Source: Chloroflexota bacterium (GTDB lineage Bacteria; Chloroflexota; Anaerolineae; UBA1429). Taken from it: a DNA stretch of 27,398 nt. Numbering within the stretch: the first letter of the stretch is position 1; every line of letters begins with the position of its first letter. Location of the stretch: contig JAAYXX010000098.1 in NCBI GenBank assembly GCA_012515695.1, positions 1 to 27,398 of the forward strand, in the 5' to 3' direction. A program made the position numbers and the translations under genes. Positions 7,396 through 15,290 of this stretch are shown here, one piece after another. Below the pieces are notes generated by a model. It made no database searches and was not told where the DNA came from. It saw nothing but the letters and a program-made list of their open reading frames with translations.

Positions 7396-10300
7396 TTACG
7401 CCATGTTCACCCGCAGCGTCACGATCTCGAACGGGCCGATGGGCAGCGTCACCCTGTCGGCGTTGGCCGCCAACTGCTCCTGCCCCTCTTCTATGAGGTT
7501 TGTGCGCGTGACCCGCGCAAAAGCGCGCGGCCCCTGCACCTGCACCGTCCCGCGCCCGCCATGCGGTTCATACAGCCGCAGAATCCAGCCATTTCCATCC
7601 TCGGCGGGCTTGACTGTATCCAGAATGGCCGGGCCGCTCACCTGGAAAAAGGCTGCTCGCGCTGCGCCACTCGCCTGTCCTGCCGCAACCGCGCGCGCCA
7701 GCATCGGCACGTTCAACTCCCAGCCCCGGCGCACCGTCTCGCCCGCCACCCAATCCCCCAGATGGGGCAGCAGCGAGTAGGTGAACTCGTGGTAGCCGCG
7801 ATCCGCGTCGGGGTCGGGCCATTCCGGGCCGCGCAGCAGCGTCAGGCGCAGCACGTTATCATGCACATCATAGCCATAGCGCGAATCGTTCAGCAGGCTC
7901 ACGCCATACCCCGCCTCGGACAGATCGGCCCAGCGGTGGGCACACACCTCAAACTTTTCCTGCTCCCACGAAGTATTGCGATGCGTGGCGCGCTCCACCG
8001 CGCCGAACTGGATCTCGAACGTGGCGCGAGGCGAGCGCACGCGCACGGGGAACGCCGCCTTGAGCATCACCTGCCGGGCCTGCCAATCGGCGCGGGTCAC
8101 GAAATCAATGCGCGGCACGCTATCGTACAGCATCAAGTCTTGCTCAATGCGGCTGTCGCGGTAGCGGCGAACAATCCGCACGCCCCCGCGCACCGGCCCG
8201 CGCTCGATCACCTCCACCGTTACGCCCGGCTCCCATTCATATTCCCGCTTCTCAAAGGTCGCGTGTACATTCCAGGCTGCCTCACGCTCTGGCCCATCCT
8301 GGTACAGGTGCAGCACGTTCCCCCGCTCGCCCTCGGCCAGCACCTCCCGCTCGGCCCCCTTGTCCCACAGGCGGGCGATGGTGCCATCCTCGGCCAACTC
8401 CAGCAGGAAAAAGCGATTTTCCAGACGATACGGCTCGACGCGCAGGCTGCTTTCCGCCGGTTGCCCCTCCGCAGGGCGCAGCGTCAGCGTGGCATACCCC
8501 ATCGGCGGGACAGCAGCCGGGCAAAATACCACATCGGCCTGATCGCCGCGCCGCTTCACCACCTGCACGGGGTAAGACTGCCCGTCGCCGTCCACTGCAA
8601 CCAGCGGCCCGTCAGCCGCCGAGACGGTGGCCTGCACCAGATCACTTCGCTCCCAAGAGAGGGTATTGCACACCAGCAGTTGCCCCGCTCCGGCCAACCG
8701 CGTCGCCAGCGCGTCCAGCGCCGCGTCGCGCACACTCGTAACGGTGGCGGTCAGGCAGGCATAATCCTGGGCCGCCTCGCGGTACACCTCGCCGATGGAA
8801 CTACCGGGCAAGATATCGTGGAACTGCAACAGCAGCAGGTTCTCCCACGCGGCGCGCAGGGGTTGCAGGTCGAGGCCCGCCCCCGCGTCGTTGGCAAGCA
8901 CGCCCAAAAGCTCGGTGTCGCGCAACAGCAATTCGCTCTTGCGGTTGGCTCGCTTGGCCTCGCTCTGGGTGGTATACGTGCCGCGATGCGTCTCCAGGTA
9001 TAGCTCGCCCACCCAGCGGGGCAGGTCGGGCGCCGCAGCGCGCACCCGCGCGAAATATTCCTCCTCCGGCCCCTGGACGGTAGCGGGCAGACCAGGATAA
9101 GCCGCCACTCGCCGGGCGAATTCTTGCATCTCTTCCGTCACGCCGCCGCCGCCATCCCCAAAGCCGTAGGTAAAGAGCATCTCGGGATAGGCCGCCTTTT
9201 GCTTGTAATTCTCCCAGGCAAAGCGCAACTGCTCCGGGTTGGGCCAGCCGTTGTAATAGGCATGTAGTTTGGCGATATGGGCCAGCAGGCGCGTGCCGTC
9301 GATCCCCTCCCACCAGAACAGGTGCATGGGGAAGGGGTTGCGGGCCTGCCAGTGCAGCTTGTTGGTCAGGAACTGCTCGACGCCGCAGCCCTTGAGAATT
9401 TGCGGCATCGAGGCGGGATAGCCGAACACATCGGGCAGCCAACAGGTGCGCGGACGCCGCCCAAATTCCTGCTGGAAAAAGCGCACGCCGTGGAGCATCT
9501 GCCGAATGAGCGCCTCGCCCGAGGGGACGTTGCAGTCCGACTCGACCCACATAGCGCCGGTGCATTCCCAGCGGCCAGTAGCCACCCACTTTTTGATCTC
9601 GGCATAGAGGTCGGGATAATGGCGCTTGGTGTAGGCGTACAACTGGGCCTGGCTGCACGAAAAAGTAAACTCGGGGTAGCGTTCCATCAGGCGGCAGGCG
9701 GTGGCAAACGTGCGCCCGCACTTGCGGATCGTCTCACGCAGGGGCCAGAGCCAGGCGGTGTCGATGTGGGTGTGGCCGGTGAGAAAGATGCGCCCCGCCT
9801 CCGGGTCGGGGGCGATGGCCTCCACGCGAGCGGCCAGACGTTGGCGCGCCTCGTCCATCTGCTGGCGAAAGGTCTCATCAGGCGCGGTCAGGTCAGTAAT
9901 CAATAAAGCCTCTTCCAGCGCGGCTTCCAGCAACGCTTTGCGGCGCTCGTCGGAAGCGAACTTGGCGGCTTCCCAGGCGAGCCACAGGTCATAGCCCGCG
10001 GCCTCTACCGCCCGATCCACCCACACGAAGGCGATTTCCCGCAGGCGGGCCTTTTCCCGGCGCAACTCGGCGTGTGACAGGCTGGCCCCCAGGCACATGC
10101 ACTCGATGGACAGGTCCAGCGGGCCGGTGCGCGGCATCACCACGCGCAGATGTTGCGGGTCAACCCCCGCATAGGGGCGCCCATCCACCGACAGCAGCCC
10201 CTCCAGCCCGTCCGCGTCAAATGCCAGGTACAAGTCCTCGGCGGGGACGTCCGGCGCGACGGCGTGACCACGCAAGAATAGCGTCTTGCCCGCAGGCCAC

Positions 10301-10464
10301 AGGCTATCCCCGTCAGGCAGCGGCTCCCAATCCCCCAAATAGCTGTATTCGCCAGGGGCCAGGTGCTCGGCCAGGCGAGCCTCCCAACCGCGCACAGGCC
10401 ACCGCTGGCGCACCGTGCGGGCGCGAATCTGCTCCAGCTTCATCCGAATGATACGTTCGTCCAT
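7396..10464 (-). CDS. Alpha-mannosidase, GH38 (cytosolic/bacterial type)
   Basis: This 1022-residue protein matches full-length cytosolic-type GH38 enzymes, which remove alpha-linked mannose with retention. A ~220-residue N-terminal beta domain precedes the catalytic domain. That domain opens with the zinc site GHTHIDTAWLWPLRET (230-245; H231, H233, D235) and carries the nucleophile in WLPDVFGYPASMPQI (342-356; D345). It then continues through TNKLHWQARNPFP and FTYGFGDGGGG. The middle three-helix and C-terminal beta domains complete the protein. There is no signal peptide, so it should act inside the cell on imported or recycled mannosides. The ATG at 10464 has AGGAGA about 8 bases upstream; an in-frame ATG seven codons later is the alternative. 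It lies 68 bases downstream of the ADP-ribosylglycohydrolase-like gene and is probably cotranscribed with it. Confidence 0.95.
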   Translation of the reverse strand: MDERIIRMKLEQIRARTVRQRWPVRGWEARLAEHLAPGEYSYLGDWEPLPDGDSLWPAGKTLFLRGHAVAPDVPAEDLYLAFDADGLEGLLSVDGRPYAGVDPQHLRVVMPRTGPLDLSIECMCLGASLSHAELRREKARLREIAFVWVDRAVEAAGYDLWLAWEAAKFASDERRKALLEAALEEALLITDLTAPDETFRQQMDEARQRLAARVEAIAPDPEAGRIFLTGHTHIDTAWLWPLRETIRKCGRTFATACRLMERYPEFTFSCSQAQLYAYTKRHYPDLYAEIKKWVATGRWECTGAMWVESDCNVPSGEALIRQMLHGVRFFQQEFGRRPRTCWLPDVFGYPASMPQILKGCGVEQFLTNKLHWQARNPFPMHLFWWEGIDGTRLLAHIAKLHAYYNGWPNPEQLRFAWENYKQKAAYPEMLFTYGFGDGGGGVTEEMQEFARRVAAYPGLPATVQGPEEEYFARVRAAAPDLPRWVGELYLETHRGTYTTQSEAKRANRKSELLLRDTELLGVLANDAGAGLDLQPLRAAWENLLLLQFHDILPGSSIGEVYREAAQDYACLTATVTSVRDAALDALATRLAGAGQLLVCNTLSWERSDLVQATVSAADGPLVAVDGDGQSYPVQVVKRRGDQADVVFCPAAVPPMGYATLTLRPAEGQPAESSLRVEPYRLENRFFLLELAEDGTIARLWDKGAEREVLAEGERGNVLHLYQDGPEREAAWNVHATFEKREYEWEPGVTVEVIERGPVRGGVRIVRRYRDSRIEQDLMLYDSVPRIDFVTRADWQARQVMLKAAFPVRVRSPRATFEIQFGAVERATHRNTSWEQEKFEVCAHRWADLSEAGYGVSLLNDSRYGYDVHDNVLRLTLLRGPEWPDPDADRGYHEFTYSLLPHLGDWVAGETVRRGWELNVPMLARAVAAGQASGAARAAFFQVSGPAILDTVKPAEDGNGWILRLYEPHGGRGTVQVQGPRAFARVTRTNLIEEGQEQLAANADRVTLPIGPFEIVTLRVNMA

Positions 10465-10532
10465 TGTATTGTCTCCTGTCCAGGAGTGATAGAAGCGGGC
10501 TTTCAGCGCCTACCAAGGCGCCGCCTCCCGCG

Positions 10533-11495
10533 CTATTCGCCCCCTCTGCCCACCAGCGCGTCAGCCAGCGCGACGAAATCCGCCACCCGCCAGACGCGTT
10601 CCGAATGGATGGGCCAACGCCCGTGCAACGCCTCGCGCCAATCCAGCGGAATAGCGTCCAGGCCATAGACCGCCCCAGCCATCGCCCCAACGACGCAGGC
10701 GCTCGTGTCTGCATCGTTCCCCAGGTTCGCCACCTGAATGACGCACTCGGCAAAAGAGTCGGTTGTCAGCAGGCCCCACACGGCGCTCTCCACCGCGTGC
10801 AGCGCCCATCCCGTGTTCTGTAGCTCGTCCGCCGAGCGGCCTGGCGCCTGCTCCACCGTCCGCCGCAGAGCATCGGGCAACTCGACAGCCTCCAGCGCCC
10901 GCTCCACAGCAGTGGCGGCGTCGGCACCACGCAGCCCGTGCCAGATCACAGCGTTCACCAGGGCGCAGGCCGCCCCACACAGCGGGTCGGGGTGGGTGAT
11001 GTCGCTTTGCTCAATGCTCGCTTGCAGGCAGCGCGGCAGCGATACGCAAAAACGCAAGGCGACGGGATAGCAGCGCATCACAGAGCCGTTTCCCTGTCGC
11101 CCCGCCAGTTGCCGCACGATTTCCGCGCGTGGCCTGCCCGCCCGCACCGAGGACAGCACCAGCGATAGTTGATTGCCTACATCAGCCGGGCTGCGCCTGT
11201 ACCAGTCCACGAACCGCCGTAGAACATCGTCCGTGTCCAGATCATCCCGCGCAATCAGGCTTTCGGCCAGCGCCAGAGCCATCTCGGTATCGTCGGTAAA
11301 AGCGCCAGCAGGCAACCGCCCCGCCTGCATAGCGCGCACCTGGTAGCGCCCCCGCCGGGCCGGGCCGAACTCTAGCGGCATCCCCAGCGCATCCCCCACC
11401 GCCGCGCCCACGGCGCACCCCCGCGCGCGGTCAAGCAATGCCTCCCGCGACAAGCGCGCGGAATTGGCCGAGCCGTTCACATCCCCATTGATCAT
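10533..11495 (-). CDS. ADP-ribosylglycohydrolase (DraG) family protein
   Basis: This 320-residue all-helical enzyme family hydrolyses N- or O-glycosidic ADP-ribose bonds using two metal ions. Seen here are GCAVGAAVGDALGMPLEF (27-43), the metal motif FTDDTEMA (67-73; D68, D69, T70), GNGSVMR (135-141) and the second metal motif NDADTSACVVGAMAG (260-274; D261, D263, T264). All key acidic residues are present, so it should be active. The start at 11495 is chosen because GGGAGGT lies 7 bases upstream; the extra 31 residues of the longer reading have no family match. No ADP-ribosyltransferase or nitrogenase gene is in the window. Its place just upstream of the mannosidase suggests it may instead act on a small-molecule glycoside, but that is inference. 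Confidence 0.9.
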   Translation of the reverse strand: MINGDVNGSANSARLSREALLDRARGCAVGAAVGDALGMPLEFGPARRGRYQVRAMQAGRLPAGAFTDDTEMALALAESLIARDDLDTDDVLRRFVDWYRRSPADVGNQLSLVLSSVRAGRPRAEIVRQLAGRQGNGSVMRCYPVALRFCVSLPRCLQASIEQSDITHPDPLCGAACALVNAVIWHGLRGADAATAVERALEAVELPDALRRTVEQAPGRSADELQNTGWALHAVESAVWGLLTTDSFAECVIQVANLGNDADTSACVVGAMAGAVYGLDAIPLDWREALHGRWPIHSERVWRVADFVALADALVGRGGE

Positions 11496-11560
11496 CCGGG
11501 CTACCTCCCTTACTGCAAGAAGTGGCGTTTCGGTGAGTGGATTATCGACAAACGAGGCAA

Positions 11561-11605
11561 GCTGCCCTGACGCACACTTGTGCCCCAAGGCAGCGAAGGG
11601 TCAGG
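11561..11605. other. Interleaved inverted repeats (pseudoknot-like) in the spacer
   Basis: GCTGCC (11561-11566) pairs with GGCAGC (11589-11594), while CCTGAC (11566-11571) pairs with GTCAGG (11600-11605). A small GCACA/TGTGC hairpin (11572-11583) sits inside. The pairs interleave, so they could form a pseudoknot or alternative folds. The spacer (11496-11663) lies between the operon end and the DraG-like gene, so it could be a terminator-proximal or leader structure. No T-run follows. Confidence 0.3.
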
Positions 11606-11663
11606 CAATGGGCGCCCAATAGCTCGCGATTCCAGGTCTTTTGCGTGCCTTCTCGGAGCTGGT

Positions 11664-12731
11664 CTACTCGAATAGCTCCATGTTGACGAACGGCACAAAC
11701 TCTTTGCGGCCATCAGGCAGGCGAACCTCCGCGCCCTCGGCCCGTGTGCCCAGCGCCGTCTTTTGCGGCATAGGGGGCAACGCGGCAACCCTGGCGATCA
11801 CCCCCATATACGGGGGCCGCGTCAGCCGTACCAGCGTGCCCACCTCAATGGGGCGCACCACCATCAGCGCGGTAGACGCCGCGTCCACCTTGTCCGGCAG
11901 GGGGATAATCACCTCGGGGCCGCTGTGCCCGTTGCGGTCTGTGCCCGACAGAATAGCCGGGCGGCCATGACACGACAGCAGCAGGTCGAAAATAGGGTCG
12001 GCCATCGGGACGTTGCCCATTCCCTCGGTAACGACCACCGGCAGGTTCAACTGCTGGCACAGTGGCCGCAAGGCGGGGGCGATACTCCCCACGATCAACC
12101 CACGCAGGCGAAAGCGGTGCGCCCGATAGAGCACACGCGAGTCGTCCAGCGTGCCGCCCACCAGAATCCCACCCCGATAGTGCAGGCTAACGCGGTCCCA
12201 TGTCAGCGGTTCAGCAGCGCCGCCCACCATGACCATCAGCACACCCTGTTGCTCAGGGCCGCTGCCCCAAATGCCCCGCACGAACGCCCCAGGGGTGCGA
12301 ATCGCCACGCCGTGGTGAGGATATCGCTCGACGACCTCCCCCGGCACATAGGCCCGCAGCCGATACACCTGCGGCTCCCGCCGTATAAAGATGTGACCTT
12401 CGGTGATGGCCTGGATAACGCCGTTGAACGGGGCCTGCACCTGACGCCTGAACAAGCCAGGCCACCCCACGCTGACCAGCGCAGCCCCCTCTTGCACCTC
12501 GTCGCCCACCGCCACGCGCAGATGCCGCTTGAGCGAGCGCACGCTCAACCCCAGCATCCCGGCGGCGTCCAGGTTATAGAGCTGTCCCTCCAGGTGCGAC
12601 TGGGCCACGACATCGTCCGCCTGCACCGTGTCGCCCACGTGCACCAACACCTCGCCGGGCTGCGGCAAGAGCCGGTGTCTGATCAGTTGCGTTAATGAGG
12701 AAAAACGCGCCTCAAGATGTCCAATCGACAT
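11664..12731 (-). CDS. Uncharacterised protein with barrel-sandwich (RnfC/biotinyl-like) and KOW-like domains
   Basis: This 355-residue protein is the last gene of the eight-gene operon. Residues about 24-110 resemble a barrel-sandwich hybrid fold, with PGEVLVHVGDTVQADDVVA (25-43) and LRVAVGDEVQEGAALVSV (71-88) as the two half-motifs and APFNGVIQAI closing it. The middle (130-290) is beta-rich and glycine-rich (GVLMVMVGG, RGGILVGGTLDDSRV). The C-terminus (about 297-355) reads like a KOW/SH3 barrel: VGTLVRLTRPPYMGVIARV, then VRLPDGRKEFVPFVNMELFE. There is no signal peptide or membrane segment. It overlaps the end of the ASKHA ATPase gene by 20 bases, indicating translational coupling and probably a physical partnership. 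I do not recognise a named family, and the function is unknown. Confidence 0.8.
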   Translation of the reverse strand: MSIGHLEARFSSLTQLIRHRLLPQPGEVLVHVGDTVQADDVVAQSHLEGQLYNLDAAGMLGLSVRSLKRHLRVAVGDEVQEGAALVSVGWPGLFRRQVQAPFNGVIQAITEGHIFIRREPQVYRLRAYVPGEVVERYPHHGVAIRTPGAFVRGIWGSGPEQQGVLMVMVGGAAEPLTWDRVSLHYRGGILVGGTLDDSRVLYRAHRFRLRGLIVGSIAPALRPLCQQLNLPVVVTEGMGNVPMADPIFDLLLSCHGRPAILSGTDRNGHSGPEVIIPLPDKVDAASTALMVVRPIEVGTLVRLTRPPYMGVIARVAALPPMPQKTALGTRAEGAEVRLPDGRKEFVPFVNMELFE

Positions 12732-14487
12732 CGCCCACCAGATTCCCCAACCATTGTTGAATCTTGATCATTCTTTGCCGCTCGTTCTGTGGCAAGGCCA
12801 ACGGACGCCCGCGTGTATCCACGATAATGCCCAGGCTGCCGCCCCGCACCTTGGCCCTGCCGCCCATACCTTTGCGCCCCAGGCCAATGTCAAAATCGCG
12901 GCTGGGCCGCACCTCGACAACCGCGTGATCTTCCAAGGGTAGCGGGAAACATTGTACCGTTCCGGCCGGGATTCGGGCCTCTATCACCTTGCCATGCTCC
13001 GGGATAATCTTGAGGTCGAGCGCCCTGTCGCCATCACGGGCCACACCCACCGGCGAGATCACCGTCCCCAACTCGCGAAAACTGTCCCGCTCCAAGACCT
13101 GCGCGGCCACCAACGGCGCGATTCCAGCGATGGCCCCCAGTTGCGGCCACAGCGACGCCCAATCCACCACCAGGCGGGTCAGGCCCGTCGGTTGCAGGGC
13201 ATCCAACACGGTCAGCACCATCATGCCATCTTCCGGGGTATGCACGATAGAGCCGCCCCGCGCAGCGATTACGTCGAACGCGGGCAGCGTTTCCCCCTCG
13301 TGGTCTACCCCCGGAAGCTCCCACGAGTGCCGCATAGTCTGGATAGACGTAGACACCGCCTCGCGCAAGACGGCGTGCGTGAGTAACAAGTCATCCATCG
13401 TCTGGGGAATGCCACGGGGGCGCAATTGCACATTCTCCAGCCGGGTAACGGTCTCATCGTTGGTCAGAGACATGGGCAACCACCGCCGCACACGATCCGC
13501 CCCGGCCAACTCGAGCACGCGCTGCGTGCCATAGCTGCTGCCCGACTCGGCGGTCACGGCCCAGTGGTACTGCTCACCACAGGCCGCGCCCACATACGTC
13601 GTCATCCCGCCAGCGTCCACACCCAGCACGCCCTGCGCCAGCTCGTTCCGGCGGGCGAAATAGCGCAGCATATTGCCAAAAGCCTCCGCCGTAGAGCGCA
13701 CGGGAGCCGTGCACCAACGGCGCAACAGGCGAAAGCCGGGCAACGTCGCCAGCTTGACCCGTTCATAGACGTCGGCCAGCTCGCGCTGTAGCTCCGCCAG
13801 GCTCTCGGTACGCACCGTGGGCCGCACATTGTCCACCACCCGAAAATCGAACGCCGGGGACATGATATCCGATACGGGGCGACGCGCCTCCTGGTTGCCC
13901 GCAAAGATCACCACGGGCCGCCGCTCGCGTCGCAACGCCTCATAGACGGCGGATAGCACGTGCGCGGCGTTCTCCAACGGCGCAACGGGGCCATTGTCCA
14001 CCCCTCCCACCAGTAGCAGCAGGTCGGGGGGAGCGGCGTGCAGCCTGTTTAATGTGCGGTTGTCCCAGCGGCGGGTGCCCCTGTCCAGGATAACCGTATC
14101 GGTCACCAGCACATTCGCCGCCGCACAACCCCGGCGGGCGCTCTCGATGCTCAGGTCGTTGGTCAGCCCAACGAGAATGCAGCGCAGCGGAGGCGCGGCG
14201 CTAGAGGTCGCCACAAAAGCATCTACGCCGTCGCCCATCGCCTGCACCGGCTGGATGAGTTCGCCCGCCTCGTCCAAAAAAGCGCGCTGAGTGATATACT
14301 CCAGCCGCTTGATTGCCCGAACGAGGCCGACCATCAGGTCCATGTCAGGCTCGGTGATGGTGCTGGGGGTTTCGGCGTGCGCGACGAACCGATAGGTTCC
14401 CTCCACAAGTTCGAGCAGGGACACATGGGTCAGGGTGCTGCCAATATCGGCAGCGATGATACTTTGCAACGCTCTCTTGTCGCTCAT
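12712..14487 (-). CDS. GlmL/MutL-like ASKHA-fold ATPase with C-terminal extension
   Basis: This 591-residue protein belongs to the actin-like (ASKHA) ATPase family annotated as GlmL/MutL, proteins usually encoded with adenosylcobalamin-dependent glutamate mutase. Visible motifs are the first phosphate loop AADIGSTLTHVSLLE (12-26), LVGLTNDLSIESARR (105-119), LLLLVGGVDNG (156-166), the second phosphate loop GVDAGGMTTYVG (289-300) and the adenosine-site-like VIAARGGSIVHTP (406-418). A further ~170 residues, beta-rich and including RDFDIGLGRKGMGGRAKVRGG (530-550), extend beyond the length I expect for GlmL. No mutase subunit gene occurs nearby. The start lies 3 bases after the stop of the preceding membrane-protein gene without a clear ribosome site, which points to coupling. 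It may power or switch a membrane complex built from the neighbours. Confidence 0.85.
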   Translation of the reverse strand: MSDKRALQSIIAADIGSTLTHVSLLELVEGTYRFVAHAETPSTITEPDMDLMVGLVRAIKRLEYITQRAFLDEAGELIQPVQAMGDGVDAFVATSSAAPPLRCILVGLTNDLSIESARRGCAAANVLVTDTVILDRGTRRWDNRTLNRLHAAPPDLLLLVGGVDNGPVAPLENAAHVLSAVYEALRRERRPVVIFAGNQEARRPVSDIMSPAFDFRVVDNVRPTVRTESLAELQRELADVYERVKLATLPGFRLLRRWCTAPVRSTAEAFGNMLRYFARRNELAQGVLGVDAGGMTTYVGAACGEQYHWAVTAESGSSYGTQRVLELAGADRVRRWLPMSLTNDETVTRLENVQLRPRGIPQTMDDLLLTHAVLREAVSTSIQTMRHSWELPGVDHEGETLPAFDVIAARGGSIVHTPEDGMMVLTVLDALQPTGLTRLVVDWASLWPQLGAIAGIAPLVAAQVLERDSFRELGTVISPVGVARDGDRALDLKIIPEHGKVIEARIPAGTVQCFPLPLEDHAVVEVRPSRDFDIGLGRKGMGGRAKVRGGSLGIIVDTRGRPLALPQNERQRMIKIQQWLGNLVGDVDWTS

Positions 14488-14490
14488 ATG

Positions 14491-15216
14491 CTATAAACCC
14501 AATTGCCCAAGCAGTGGCAGCCAGTCGGACACTAAAAAGGCGATCCGGCTGGACAGGATGGCAAAGAAAGACAGGAACGCGCCCGCCAGCAGCGCGCCAA
14601 AAGTCACAGCGATCAGCCCCCGCCCCACGCTGCCCGCGCCCTGCCGAACGGCACTCCTCACGCCGCTCAGGAATCCCCGGCTGCTGGCCGAATAGTGAAA
14701 CGCGCTGAAAACGGCCACCGTCCCCAGGATGACCAGGGCCGCGTCGATGGCCAGCGCCCACCCCGCCAGGCCGCCGCCATATAGCGAGGGGTTCACCGGC
14801 TTGATCGTCGCCTGCACTTGCGGAACCAGCGTGCCGGTGAGCGCCCCGCCCAGAGCCAGGGCCGCCCCTACCCCGAACAGCACGCCCAGCGGCAGGTCCG
14901 CCAAAGCGGTAATGGGCCGCGCCCCTCGCGCCAGCAGCAGGATGCCCAGCAGGAAAAAGATGCCCAGCGGCCAGTAGGTTTCCGGGTCAGCCCGCAGCAA
15001 CAGCAGGCGCGGCCAAAGCACTTGCGTCCAGGCCAGCGCCCCGGCATACCCGGCAGCCACCCCCACAAACAGGTATTGCGCCAGGCGAAACACCGGGTTG
15101 TTCCCGAAAATGTAGCTGAGCACGGCCAGCGTGAGCAGGGCCGCCACCCAGATGCCAACGACGTCGGCAAATCCGGCGGGAAGCTGATTGAATATAGTCA
15201 CCAGAACGTCCTGCAT
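14491..15216 (-). CDS. Polytopic membrane protein of the ASKHA/DUF6754 operon (about 6 TM)
   Basis: This 241-residue protein is strongly hydrophobic. Likely membrane segments lie at about 19-38, 46-65, 82-97, 105-130, 148-172 and 198-225. Between segments 5 and 6 is a short basic loop (SASSRGFLSGVRSAVRQG), suggesting a cytoplasmic face. GGGAGA lies 5 bases before the ATG. The next gene (ASKHA ATPase) starts 3 bases after its stop, so the two are tightly coupled and are good candidates for direct contact. I do not recognise a named family. A channel or an anchor for the ATPase is possible, but there are no diagnostic motifs. Confidence 0.8.
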   Translation of the reverse strand: MQDVLVTIFNQLPAGFADVVGIWVAALLTLAVLSYIFGNNPVFRLAQYLFVGVAAGYAGALAWTQVLWPRLLLLRADPETYWPLGIFFLLGILLLARGARPITALADLPLGVLFGVGAALALGGALTGTLVPQVQATIKPVNPSLYGGGLAGWALAIDAALVILGTVAVFSAFHYSASSRGFLSGVRSAVRQGAGSVGRGLIAVTFGALLAGAFLSFFAILSSRIAFLVSDWLPLLGQLGL

Positions 15217-15290
15217 AGCTTCTCCCGTTCAGCATACGGTGAAACGCAATCGGAACAGCAAAACCATCGAGCAGGCGAAACCGCCACGCA

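Noticed and set aside
7387..9003. Long open frame (538 codons) on the plus strand opposite the alpha-mannosidase
   Set aside because: The minus strand encodes a full GH38 enzyme with catalytic motifs. The opposite frame is an effect of GC-rich third positions and has no family match.
12712..14487. Reading the ATPase as part of a glutamate mutase system
   Set aside because: No mutase subunit, methylaspartate pathway gene or cobalamin leader is present; the neighbours are membrane and scaffold proteins.
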